Source of the DNA: Phycisphaerales bacterium UBA7800
GTDB lineage: Bacteria > Planctomycetota > Phycisphaerae > Phycisphaerales > Phycisphaeraceae
Direction: 5' to 3'
Length of the DNA: 64,000 nucleotides
Assembly (NCBI GenBank): GCA_002480565.1
Contig: DLCK01000072.1
Location: forward strand, 108,625 to 172,624
Below the pieces are notes generated by a model that searched no databases, had not been told where the DNA came from, and was given only the letters and a program-made list of their open reading frames with translations. The position numbers and the translations under genes were made by a program. Below, piece by piece: positions 41,353 through 49,919 of this stretch. Numbering within the stretch: position 1 is the first letter of the stretch; each line of letters begins with the position of its first letter.

Positions 41353-42858
41353 TCAACTTGCCACTGCGCGCTCGGCGGAGGGGATCATTTCCGGGACAGC
41401 CATGCGGATGGCGGCAAGGACGGCGGCGGAGTCGGCGTGTTGCCAATGGTGATCTGACGCTGCATGTTTGTCACGTAGCTTGTCAAAGGCACGGATAATC
41501 TGCTGCATCTGGGCTTCCATGGGTGGATGCGTCTTCCAGAGTCGAATGGAGGCATGAGGCGTAGGCAGCATCGCTTCGGAGTCGTATGCGAGTTCTTCGA
41601 AGAGTTTTTCACCGGGTCGAATACCGGTGATCTTGATGGGCATGTCGATGTCGGGTTCCATCCCATGCATGCGGACAAAGCGTTTACAGAGTTCGAGAAT
41701 GTTGATCGGCTGTCCCATGTCCAACAGGAAGACTTCGCCACCTGAGGCATAGGCCGCGGACTGAATAACCAGGCCGGCAGCTTCGGGGATCGTCATGAAG
41801 TAACGGGTCATGTCCTTATGCGTCACCGTCAGTGGTCCACCTTGAGCGAGTTGGTTACTCCAGATTGGCAGGACACTGCAGGCTGACCCAAGGACATTGC
41901 CAAAACGGACCATGGAGTAGACGGTATCGCTGTGACTGTTAAGCCATTGGATATAGCGTTCTGCCATGCGTTTGGTGGCACCCATAACGGAACTGGGATT
42001 CACAGCCTTGTCCGAGGAGATCATCACAAACCGCCCGACTCCTACCGCGTTGGCGGCATCGGCGACGGATCGGGTGCCAAAGAAGTTATTTTCAACCGCT
42101 TCGGAAGGATGATCCTCCATCATCGGCACATGCTTATGGGCCGCGGCATGGAAAATCACATCCGGCTTGTGCTTGGTCATCATCGCCAAGGTATGTGACG
42201 GATCGGTGATGTCATGAAGCACTGCCCGGCGCTGCTGATCGGGGAACTCACGAGCGATTCGGCGGTCAATTTCAAAGAGACTGTTTTCAGAGCGTTCGAC
42301 GAGAATCAATTTCGAGGGCTTAAACCTACAGACGATCCGGGCCAGTTCACTGCCGATTGAGCCGCCTGCTCCGGTGAGTAAGACTGATTTATTTTCGATC
42401 ACGAGCTTAATGGCCCGTTCGTCGAGTGGTCGCGGTTCACGGCTGATCAACTGGACGGTGTCAATATTTTGTGTGATGGGCACATTATTTTCTGATGTCC
42501 CAACCAACTGTGATCGGACCTTACCGGTGAGTTGATCTTCAAAGGTTGGGATCAGTCGACAGGTGACTTCAAATTGCGCCAGTATACGCGTCACCTGGGT
42601 CATCACTGCCCGTTGACTGCTGGGTAAACAGATCAAAGCCAAGGCAGGTTGATGTGTTGTCAGGTATGCCGCAAGGTCTTCTATGACACCGAGTTGCATA
42701 GCATCATGACGATTGACCACGGTGGCGAACCAGCCGTCGATCGCCATGGTATTGCCGGTAATGCGCATCAGGGATTGCAGATAGCCAATCCCGGCATGAT
42801 CACCAATGAAAATACAGGATTCGTCAGACGTACAGCTTTGGGGTTTATTGGGTGTCAC
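41353..42858 (-). CDS. CapD/FlaA1-like nucleoside-diphosphate-sugar epimerase/dehydratase
   Basis: The family dehydrates or epimerises UDP-sugars for capsule, O-antigen or exopolysaccharide synthesis. The 501-residue protein starts at GTG (42858). Residues about 1-150 form a first Rossmann-like part without the four membrane helices that full-length CapD/WbpM/PglF proteins have there. The second part carries the NAD-binding TGAGGSIGSE (162-171), HAAAHKHVPMME, SSDKAVNPSSVMGATKRMAE (with Met in the place of the usual Tyr of YxxxK) and ITGIRPGEKLFEEL. It is therefore a soluble variant. Its promoter region also holds a palindrome in front of the PilZ gene. Confidence 0.88.
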   Translation of the reverse strand: MTPNKPQSCTSDESCIFIGDHAGIGYLQSLMRITGNTMAIDGWFATVVNRHDAMQLGVIEDLAAYLTTHQPALALICLPSSQRAVMTQVTRILAQFEVTCRLIPTFEDQLTGKVRSQLVGTSENNVPITQNIDTVQLISREPRPLDERAIKLVIENKSVLLTGAGGSIGSELARIVCRFKPSKLILVERSENSLFEIDRRIAREFPDQQRRAVLHDITDPSHTLAMMTKHKPDVIFHAAAHKHVPMMEDHPSEAVENNFFGTRSVADAANAVGVGRFVMISSDKAVNPSSVMGATKRMAERYIQWLNSHSDTVYSMVRFGNVLGSACSVLPIWSNQLAQGGPLTVTHKDMTRYFMTIPEAAGLVIQSAAYASGGEVFLLDMGQPINILELCKRFVRMHGMEPDIDMPIKITGIRPGEKLFEELAYDSEAMLPTPHASIRLWKTHPPMEAQMQQIIRAFDKLRDKHAASDHHWQHADSAAVLAAIRMAVPEMIPSAERAVAS

Positions 42859-43005
42859 AGTCCAATTATCGGTTACACAAACAAGAATTCTTGATTCCTC
42901 ATTTGCTCATCTGAATTTTGAATCGTATGGATTAAGTAGGAGATTACATATCTACAAATGACCGATATCTAGAAATTAACATAACACCTAAACATCACTT
43001 TATTT

Positions 43006-43033
43006 CTAGTCGATAATACCTCTACTCGACTAG
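43006..43033. promoter_or_regulatory. Inverted repeat CTAGTCGA-N12-TCGACTAG before the PilZ gene
   Basis: Two perfect 8-bp arms, 43006-43013 and 43026-43033, lie 44-71 bp upstream of the PilZ ATG. It could be an operator or, if transcribed, a hairpin in the 5' leader. The rest of 42859-43076 is AT-rich and holds no gene. Confidence 0.5.
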
Positions 43034-43076
43034 GGGCACGGGCGTTCCAACTTTTTTTCCAGAAGGGATCGTTAGT

Positions 43077-43469
43077 ATGTCATTGAAACTGCAATCCGGT
43101 GCTGAAGCAAGACAGTCCCCCCGCATTCGACTTCCTGCTATGTACACACTGCTGAGGCTTCGCAAAAAAGGCGAAGCACGGTACAACCAGACAGGTTACA
43201 TTTACGATATCAGCCAAACCGGGATGCGTTTCGAGCTTGACGATCCCATTGAACCGGGTACTGAGTTGGAATTTCGTGCACTGCTTCCTGGCGGGCAAAC
43301 CACCACTTTCAGTGCCCAAGGGCACCTTATCCGCATGCATGACGATCTGCACGAAGTCGGCCCGGTCCGGATGGCAATGCATTTCGATAGCTTCAAAAGC
43401 AATATGGACAAGCAAAAGCTCGCAGAATATCTGGATCGCAAAACACCGCGATTAGCTCAGGCAGCTTAA
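43077..43469 (+). CDS. PilZ-domain protein (probable c-di-GMP receptor)
   Basis: PilZ domains bind cyclic di-GMP. The 130-residue protein has the N-terminal arginine motif RQSPRIRLP (RxxxR, Arg12-Arg16) and the second motif DISQTGMRFE (D/NxSxxG), followed by the six-stranded barrel and a C-terminal helix. It stands alone, with a strong terminator after it, so it is a single-domain receptor whose target (motility, exopolysaccharide or pili) is unknown. The neighbouring CapD-like gene, on the other strand, hints at polysaccharide control. Confidence 0.85.
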   Translation: MSLKLQSGAEARQSPRIRLPAMYTLLRLRKKGEARYNQTGYIYDISQTGMRFELDDPIEPGTELEFRALLPGGQTTTFSAQGHLIRMHDDLHEVGPVRMAMHFDSFKSNMDKQKLAEYLDRKTPRLAQAA

Positions 43470-43525
43470 GCTTGCCAATCAACCGGATCAGCATGTGACT
43501 GATCGACATTAAATAAGAATCACAG

Positions 43526-43561
43526 ACCTCAAGGTTGGTACGAGCCCTTGAGGTTTTTTTA
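43526..43561 (+). terminator. Rho-independent terminator after the PilZ gene
   Basis: ACCTCAAGG (43526-43534) pairs with CCTTGAGGT (43546-43554), followed by seven or more T residues. Confidence 0.93.
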
Positions 43562-43658
43562 TGCCTGTCTAAGACTTAATTTGCATTCACTTGCGAACCT
43601 TTACTTGAATGTCTGCGTATTATTGCCATACAACCGCTTTTCGGTCAAGGAATGACAA

Positions 43659-45764
43659 ATGAGCCAAATCGTTTCTGATACGAGTATTACAGACCATCAA
43701 CACGACCATGATCATGATCACGGCCCCAGTATGGCAGACCAGCAGGATCGCGCCCAAAAACGCGAATTTTTCCTGATTCTCCTCGGTGGCATCCTCCTGC
43801 TGGCAGCAGTGGCGGCTAAAAATCTGTTTGATACACCCGATCAGGGCGACATGATCGCGGCTGTCGCAGCAGCCCTATTGGGTTTTAAAATTATCAAGGA
43901 TGCCTTCAAAAGTCTCATGACCGGACGCTGTTCGCACGACCATGGCAATCACAGTCACGAACACGTCCACGGCGAAGCTTGCGACCATGACCATGAAAAC
44001 GAACCGCATGCGCATGAAAAATCACACATGGAAGAACTCGTCGCCTTGGCGATTGTCGCTTCCTTTGCTTCAGGTCAGTATCTTGAATCAGGCTCCGTCG
44101 CCTTCTTCATGCTCATCAGTTCTCTGATCGAACACCGTACCGCAACCGGCGCGTTCAAAGCCATTGAAGACCTTATCCGCATTACCCCAACACGTGCGTT
44201 TAAAATCGTCGATGGCAAAGAAGTCGAAACCGATGCCTCGCAACTCGTCGAAGGTGACATCGTCGTCGTCCGTCCCGGTGACAACATCCCTGCGGACGGC
44301 ATCATCCTCACCGGTTCATCCACCATCAATCAAGCCAACATCACCGGCGAATCCTTGCCAGTGGAAAAGACTGTTGACAATGAAGTCTTCTCAGGCACGA
44401 CCAATGAAACCGGCGTCCTGCAAATCCGCGTGACCAATGCCGGCAAAGACTCCACCTTGGGCAAAGTCAAAGACCTGATCCTTCAGGCATCATTCAGCAA
44501 GCCAGCGGTCGTGCGACTGCTCGATAAGTATGCAAGCTTCTATACCCCGACGATTCTGATGATCGCCGGCATTGTGTACTTCATCACCCAAGACCTCAAC
44601 ACAGCCATCGTGCTGCTGCTGATCTCCTGCCCGTGCGCCATTATCCTTGCTGCCCCAACGGGTATGGTCGCTGCCATTTCCGCAGCATCACGTTTGGGTG
44701 TCTACGTCAAGAACGTCTCAGACCTTGAAGTCGCCAGGCGTATCAGCGCGATCATCTTCGACAAAACCGGCACACTGACTGTCGGCGAATTGGATGTCTC
44801 GCGGTTGTATCCCGCTGAAGGTGTTGACCCTGCGGACCTGTTGCAAACCGCAGCATCCGTCGAACACAACTCCAAGCATCCAGTGGCACGAGCCTTGGTT
44901 CGTACTGCAAATAAAGCACAAATTGAACTGGCAACCGTTTCAGACTTTGAAGAAATCGCAGGCCGTGGCGTCAAAGCCTCCATCAATGGCCAGCAGATTC
45001 TCGTCGGTCGCGAAGCATGGGTTCAAGAGTTGGGCATCGACATCTCAGCATTGGATACCGCTGATGGTGAAGGCATGAGTCTGCTGTTCGTTGCTCGTGA
45101 TGGCCAGGTCCTGGGCTGGGTTGGCATGGAAGATAAAGTCCGTGCTGGCGCTTCACATACCATGGACGAACTTGAAGAATTGGAAATCAAACGTCGCGTG
45201 ATGATCACCGGCGACCGTTGGTCCCCTGCCCGTAAAGTCGCCCAACAGGTTCACGTCACCGACGTGGAAGCTGAAGCACTTCCAGGTGATAAACTTGAAC
45301 TGGTCAAGACCCTCAAAGCCAACGGTCATACCGTCTGCGTGATCGGTGACGGCGTCAACGACGGCCCGGCATTGGCGGCAGGTGATGTCTCCATCGCCAT
45401 GGGTGCAGCTGGTTCAGACGTGGCCATCAACTCAGCAACCGTTGCGCTGATGAACAACAACCTCAACCGCATCCCATTCCTGATCAAACTCTCGCGATCA
45501 ACGGTCACCGTCATTCGCCAGAACCTCATCGGCACGATGTTCTACATCCTCTTTATGATCGGACTGCTCTGGGCTGGACACCTCACCCCACTGGGTGCTG
45601 CCATCGGGCATGGCGTGAGTAGTATCATCGTCATCTTCAACTCCGCCAGACTCATCCGCGAAGGTGAAGACCTTCAGGATCATGTTCCCGTTGCTCAAAC
45701 CGGCACCAAGCGTCAACGCCGAATCGAAGCTGTGGAAGTTAAAGTCGAAGCCGAACCAGCGTAA
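43659..45764 (+). CDS. Heavy-metal P1B-type ATPase with His-rich N-terminus
   Basis: This 701-residue ATPase pumps a transition-metal ion out of the cytoplasm. In place of an HMA CxxC domain it has His-rich stretches at the N-terminus (HQHDHDHDHG, about 13-22) and after the second hydrophobic segment (SHDHGNHSHEHVHGEACDHDHENE). Core motifs are TGES (ANITGESLPVEK), the membrane SCPCAI metal site, the phosphorylated DKTGTLT, the HP motif SKHPVARA and GDGVNDGPAL. These fit the Zn/Cd/Co/Ni group more than the Cu group; exact specificity is not readable. The neighbouring ZIP importer with a likely zinc operator points to zinc. Confidence 0.9.
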   Translation: MSQIVSDTSITDHQHDHDHDHGPSMADQQDRAQKREFFLILLGGILLLAAVAAKNLFDTPDQGDMIAAVAAALLGFKIIKDAFKSLMTGRCSHDHGNHSHEHVHGEACDHDHENEPHAHEKSHMEELVALAIVASFASGQYLESGSVAFFMLISSLIEHRTATGAFKAIEDLIRITPTRAFKIVDGKEVETDASQLVEGDIVVVRPGDNIPADGIILTGSSTINQANITGESLPVEKTVDNEVFSGTTNETGVLQIRVTNAGKDSTLGKVKDLILQASFSKPAVVRLLDKYASFYTPTILMIAGIVYFITQDLNTAIVLLLISCPCAIILAAPTGMVAAISAASRLGVYVKNVSDLEVARRISAIIFDKTGTLTVGELDVSRLYPAEGVDPADLLQTAASVEHNSKHPVARALVRTANKAQIELATVSDFEEIAGRGVKASINGQQILVGREAWVQELGIDISALDTADGEGMSLLFVARDGQVLGWVGMEDKVRAGASHTMDELEELEIKRRVMITGDRWSPARKVAQQVHVTDVEAEALPGDKLELVKTLKANGHTVCVIGDGVNDGPALAAGDVSIAMGAAGSDVAINSATVALMNNNLNRIPFLIKLSRSTVTVIRQNLIGTMFYILFMIGLLWAGHLTPLGAAIGHGVSSIIVIFNSARLIREGEDLQDHVPVAQTGTKRQRRIEAVEVKVEAEPA

Positions 45765-45828
45765 GACATCACGCCGATATGACCATGCTCATCGCATCGC
45801 GTCATGTCGATCAAAACCCAAAACTCAC

Positions 45829-45857
45829 ACGGCTGTCACCTTGTTGGCAGCCGTTTC
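45829..45857 (+). terminator. Probable terminator after the P1B-ATPase gene
   Basis: ACGGCTG (45829-45835) pairs with CAGCCGT (45848-45854), extended by CC/GG across a small bulge, followed by TTTCT. The T-run is short. Confidence 0.55.
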
Positions 45858-45961
45858 TACATCCAAGTTCAAAGTGCAAATTCAATGCGTCTGAAAATAG
45901 GACTTGGAACCAAAATGGAACCTTTTTTACCCCTTTTTAGTATCAATTGCCTTAAATTCTG

Positions 45962-46000
45962 TTGACAAGTGATATTGCTAACTTGATAATAGATTATCAA
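45962..46000 (+). promoter_or_regulatory. Promoter with overlapping Fur/Zur-like palindrome before the ZIP gene
   Basis: TTGACA (45962-45967), 17 bp, GATAAT (45985-45990) is close to the housekeeping consensus. The perfect 18-bp palindrome TTGATAATAGATTATCAA (45983-46000) covers the -10 element and the start region. The TGATAAT/ATTATCA half-sites resemble Fur-family boxes but have a 2-bp centre. Occupancy would block polymerase, so the ZIP gene is probably repressed by metal through a Zur-like protein. Confidence 0.78.
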
Positions 46001-46022
46001 TTACCCGTATGGAGTTTTCATC

Positions 46023-47069
46023 ATGACCGGGCCCCTGATTCTCTACACCCTCCTGATTGTCGCCGCGTCCCTGCTTGGCGGATTCATCCCGATCTTCCTG
46101 AAGCTGACACATCGGCGGATGCAGTTTGCCATCAGCTTTGTTGCAGGTGTCATGTTCGGGGTCGGCTTGCTGCACATGCTCACGCATGCCTGGGAGCAAG
46201 TCCCCGGTCAGCAGACGATGCTCTGGATGATTGGCGGATTCCTGTTGATGTTTTTTGTTGAACGTTTTTTCTGCTTCCATCACCATGAGGTGCCCCAGGA
46301 TCAAGCAGTCGCTCAGCACAGTCACAAACATGAAGCTGGTGACGAACATCATCATCACCAACACTGCACCCATGGGCATGAACATGCTGGCGACAAACCG
46401 CATCCGGATCACAAACTCAGTTGGAGTGGCGCAGCCCTTGGCATGACATTGCACAGTATCATCGGCGGCGTCGCGCTAGCCTCAGCGATGCTTGCTGAAT
46501 ATCATGCGTCACCAACCATGGCCTGGCCGGGGATCGCTGCCTTTGCGGTGATCATTCTGCATAAGCCCTTGGATGCCTTGACCGTCATTACGCTCACGCG
46601 CATGAGTCACATGTCCAAGTTTGCCAGCCACGTTGTCAATGCCATGTTCTCATTGGCAGTCCCCCTGGGCGCGATGATGACCTTGTTTGGCATGGAACAC
46701 TGGCTCACCGAAAACCCGACCTACATTTCCTACGCCCTGGCATTCAGCGCGGGGACTTTCATCTGCATTGCGTTAAGTGATCTGTTGCCCGAATTGCAAT
46801 TCCATCACCACGACCGCGTCGGACTCTCGGCTGCGTTGGTCCTGGGCATCGCCTTGGCCTGGAGTCTTGGCCTGCTCGAACATGGTGCCCATCACCATGA
46901 CCACGGCGGACACAACGATGCAGTCATGCAACATGATGATCATGAAGGCCACGATCACGGAGCTGCGCATAACGACCACGATGATCACGACGGACATGAC
47001 CATTCAGCCCATACCCCCAAGCCAGCCCCAGCGCCAATCCACACCGACCACGATGGTCATAATCACTGA
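46023..47069 (+). CDS. His-rich ZIP-family metal importer
   Basis: The 348-residue protein has about eight hydrophobic segments, the intramembrane metal motif LHSIIGGVAL with a second histidine in ILHKPLDALTV, a His-rich loop (HHHHQHCTHGHEH) between segments 3 and 4, and a very His/Asp-rich C-terminal tail (HHHDHGGHND, HDDHDGHDH). ZIPs import Zn, Mn, Fe or Cd. A consensus promoter overlapped by a palindrome controls it, and the P1B-ATPase upstream is the likely opposing exporter. The double His-rich regions suggest metal buffering or sensing. Confidence 0.86.
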   Translation: MTGPLILYTLLIVAASLLGGFIPIFLKLTHRRMQFAISFVAGVMFGVGLLHMLTHAWEQVPGQQTMLWMIGGFLLMFFVERFFCFHHHEVPQDQAVAQHSHKHEAGDEHHHHQHCTHGHEHAGDKPHPDHKLSWSGAALGMTLHSIIGGVALASAMLAEYHASPTMAWPGIAAFAVIILHKPLDALTVITLTRMSHMSKFASHVVNAMFSLAVPLGAMMTLFGMEHWLTENPTYISYALAFSAGTFICIALSDLLPELQFHHHDRVGLSAALVLGIALAWSLGLLEHGAHHHDHGGHNDAVMQHDDHEGHDHGAAHNDHDDHDGHDHSAHTPKPAPAPIHTDHDGHNH

Positions 47070-47218
47070 CATGCAAAGTCGACTGGCAGTTAAAACATCA
47101 TGCCATAGATAGTGAGTCAGTTGCAGTTGATTCGATGTCTTTTTGCAATATGTATCGGTGTTGAATGATTTGACTAAACCAACAAGCAGTAAAAGTCACA
47201 GACCTGTATCATCCACTT

Positions 47219-48355
47219 ATGGAGCCTATTGTGAATACAGGTCAGCTTGCGACGGACAACACAACATCTTCAAACACATCACCACTACCTGACAAATCAT
47301 TTAATCGCTGGCAGTTGTTTTGGGCACGGTTCTGGGTTGGTTTGATTATTCTGTTTACTGCAGAAATTTTATCCGGCGCTTCACTGGTCAATGGCCTTTG
47401 GAGTCCGTTGGTCTGGCTGTTGGTTTACCCGTTGTATGCTGCTCATTTTTTTCTGTTAATCAACCTTGCCTTGCGAACCGGTCGAACATCGCTTACTGCG
47501 TTGTATTTTTGGGGCGTGATGTTTGGTCTGTATGAACCGTGGATCACGAAAGTGATCTGGCATGGATACAGCCACGACGGCATGCCGATCCTCGGGCGCA
47601 TGGGCGCATTTGGTTTTGCGGAGTTGAGCATGCTGGTGCTGTTTCACCCGGTGATGTCCTTGATCCTGCCATTGGCGATTGTCAGTCTATTTAGCCCTGC
47701 GGTGGCAACACAATTTCCCTGTCTTGAAAAAGTGCTCGGCAAACACAAGACCGGCAAGCTGTTTCGGATCAGCATCGTCTTTATGTTTTCGTTGATCATG
47801 TCCTACAATAGCGGAGGCGCTGCCAACCTGATTATCAACCTGATACTTGCGGTGATACTCTTTGCGATCCTTGCCAAAGTTGCCCGACCGGCCTTGCGAT
47901 CCGTCGAAGGGATGCGCATTTTGACGATGAGTCACAAAGGGCTGTGGCTTACGGGACTGTACCTTGTGGCGTTGTATGGCCTGACCTATTTCTACATCAC
48001 GCCTCAGGGTTTACCTGATGTATCCATTCAAATATTAACAGCCTGTTTCTACTTACCGCCTATTGCGTGCTTGATGTTACTACGCAGGCGTCCGGCCGTA
48101 TTGCCTGTTCAAAGAGATGTCCAGGATCAGCAAGTCAAGATGCTGCAATGGCATTGGTTTTTGCTGATGTTATTGTCTGTGATCTTTACGATTCTGCCGT
48201 TAAAAGCGATTACTTATCCATTGATTTGGATCATCTTTATCTTTTGGACGCCCTTTGGTTTTGCCCTGGCAGTTCTCGCCATGGTCAAAGCCCTGCGTGA
48301 ATCACGACAGGGCTTTGAGCCAATCCGCAGAGGACAAGTTGTCGAAAGCAACTGA
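47219..48355 (+). CDS. Hypothetical polytopic membrane protein
   Basis: I do not recognise this 378-residue protein. A 25-residue polar Ser/Thr/Asn-rich N-terminus precedes about nine or ten hydrophobic segments (first about 33-55, last about 330-360). Aromatic-rich loops such as WGVMFGLYEPWITKVIWHGY are notable. The C-terminus is short and basic. No catalytic motif is visible. It could be a transporter-like or glycan-related membrane protein, but nothing in the neighbours decides it. Confidence 0.7.
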   Translation: MEPIVNTGQLATDNTTSSNTSPLPDKSFNRWQLFWARFWVGLIILFTAEILSGASLVNGLWSPLVWLLVYPLYAAHFFLLINLALRTGRTSLTALYFWGVMFGLYEPWITKVIWHGYSHDGMPILGRMGAFGFAELSMLVLFHPVMSLILPLAIVSLFSPAVATQFPCLEKVLGKHKTGKLFRISIVFMFSLIMSYNSGGAANLIINLILAVILFAILAKVARPALRSVEGMRILTMSHKGLWLTGLYLVALYGLTYFYITPQGLPDVSIQILTACFYLPPIACLMLLRRRPAVLPVQRDVQDQQVKMLQWHWFLLMLLSVIFTILPLKAITYPLIWIIFIFWTPFGFALAVLAMVKALRESRQGFEPIRRGQVVESN

Positions 48356-48485
48356 TAAGTATTTCCGGGAAGTATTTTCACACCGACCTGTCATGAGCGC
48401 ATCGTGACACGATCCATGTCACATGTTCAAGGCAACGGATCGACACAATCCGGCTCGCAACGGTCGTGGAAGCTCATAAAGTGAA

Positions 48486-49709
48486 TCACTTGGCGAAGTA
48501 CACGCCATCAAAATCGACTGTTGCGGTTTGGATATTGCGACCGGTTGCGACATAGAATTTAAGAGCAAGGGTGTTGTTTGCATCCACGCGAATGAGACTT
48601 GGTGAGGCGAAGACGCCGTTGGTGTTTTTGATTACGTCTGTTGTAGTCAGAGTTGAGCCATCCCAATGTACGTTCGCAGAGTAGAACACCTGATCGTAGG
48701 CATTGATAATGTGGACGGTGATCCGACCTGCAAGTCGCTTGGGGAGTGTGAACATTTCATGGGTGGCATAACCTTGAGACACAGACGTCAGATCCAGTGG
48801 GAAAGCAAAGCCTTTAAGGGTTGCGCCTGCGTAGCCTGATGTGCCGTTGAAGTTGAGGATGGTAGTGGGTGTGGTGTAGGAGACAATGCGATCGGTCACT
48901 GAGCCGTTGCCTGCTGTAAGGAGTGTCGGGCAATCCGATACGAATGTGGTTCCTTCGATAATACCGTTACCGTTGGAGATGGCGACATTGCAATCTTCGA
49001 TCAAGTTATTGTCGAATGTGAAACGTACTTTTGAAGGTGCATGAAGCCCAATATCAAATCCTGTGACCCGATTGGCTGTCATGACATTTTTACTCAACAC
49101 ACCATTGGCATCATAGACAAGGTAGATACCTTTGCCTTGATGCAGACTGGATGCATGTTTGACAAAAATATTGCCTGCCAGCAGGACGGGTTGTGCAGCA
49201 CTTCGATTAAGGATTCGCGCACCATCTGCCATGCAATCGACAAAGACGTTGTTGCCGATGGTGATGTTTTCCTGATCATCTTCAATGTGCAAGGCTTCGT
49301 TGCGTGAGACCTTTGAGATGTTTCCCACAATGGTCATATCTCTGCCTTTGGCGATCCCGATGGAAAAGCCGGCACTGCTGCTTGATCCAAACTCGCCGCC
49401 ATAAAGTGTATTGCCAATGATTTTCACACCTCGAAAACCGCCTGAGGTGGTGTTGATTTCAATGGCATCGGCAGAGGGGGAATAGATCGTGCTATTGAGG
49501 ATGTCAGCATTATCACCAGTGAGATTAGAGTTCAGCAGTACGCCGTACATATTCGGATCGTTGTTGGGTTGAATATCCTTATCCGATATACGAATGTCAT
49601 TGGTATTGGCATTGTTGAAATTCTGTGATCCAGTCGTTTGAAGGTCTCCAGCCCATGCAGTGGTCCAACTCATTAAGCCAATGGCTCCGATAGCAACAAA
49701 TCGTTTCAT
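48486..49709 (-). CDS. Secreted right-handed beta-helix protein
   Basis: The 407-residue protein starts at the ATG at 49709, preceded by AGGAGA, and has a cleavable signal peptide ending near AWAG (residue 21). The body is a series of short beta-helix rungs rich in Asn and Gly (VKIIGNTLYGG, ITIGNNVFVDC, FTFDNNLIEDC), ending in a beta-rich C-terminal segment (about 320-407) that may be a separate sandwich domain. It is pectate-lyase-like in fold but has no family-specific catalytic set that I can name. It is the last gene of the LacI cassette, or a separate unit after a 210-bp gap. Confidence 0.75.
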   Translation of the reverse strand: MKRFVAIGAIGLMSWTTAWAGDLQTTGSQNFNNANTNDIRISDKDIQPNNDPNMYGVLLNSNLTGDNADILNSTIYSPSADAIEINTTSGGFRGVKIIGNTLYGGEFGSSSSAGFSIGIAKGRDMTIVGNISKVSRNEALHIEDDQENITIGNNVFVDCMADGARILNRSAAQPVLLAGNIFVKHASSLHQGKGIYLVYDANGVLSKNVMTANRVTGFDIGLHAPSKVRFTFDNNLIEDCNVAISNGNGIIEGTTFVSDCPTLLTAGNGSVTDRIVSYTTPTTILNFNGTSGYAGATLKGFAFPLDLTSVSQGYATHEMFTLPKRLAGRITVHIINAYDQVFYSANVHWDGSTLTTTDVIKNTNGVFASPSLIRVDANNTLALKFYVATGRNIQTATVDFDGVYFAK

Positions 49710-49919
49710 CAATCGTCTCCTGTGAAAAAGTTCAGCTGTGCGACACCGCGCAGCATATAGACATGCCTGCATCAATGGACCAGTGATGACGTGCTTGAGA
49801 ATCTGAGCTTAGAGAAAGCCGAACCAATACGATTGGACCTGTGAATTTCGAATCATCACAAGGCAATCAAGAAACCCGATCGATACGATCCGATCTGCAA
49901 AGACCGAACAAGGCAGACT

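Noticed and set aside
43659..45764. Copper ATPase assignment for the P1B pump
   Set aside because: No N-terminal CxxC HMA domain is present, and the His-rich regions and the neighbouring ZIP gene favour a Zn/Cd/Co/Ni-type cation.
48360..48374. Palindrome TATTTCCGGGAAGTA, with a near-identical TATTTCCGGGAAATA at 62883-62897, both 4-5 nt after stop codons
   Set aside because: Only two copies are seen, with no T-run or other context; it may be chance. Worth a genome count but not supportable as a feature.
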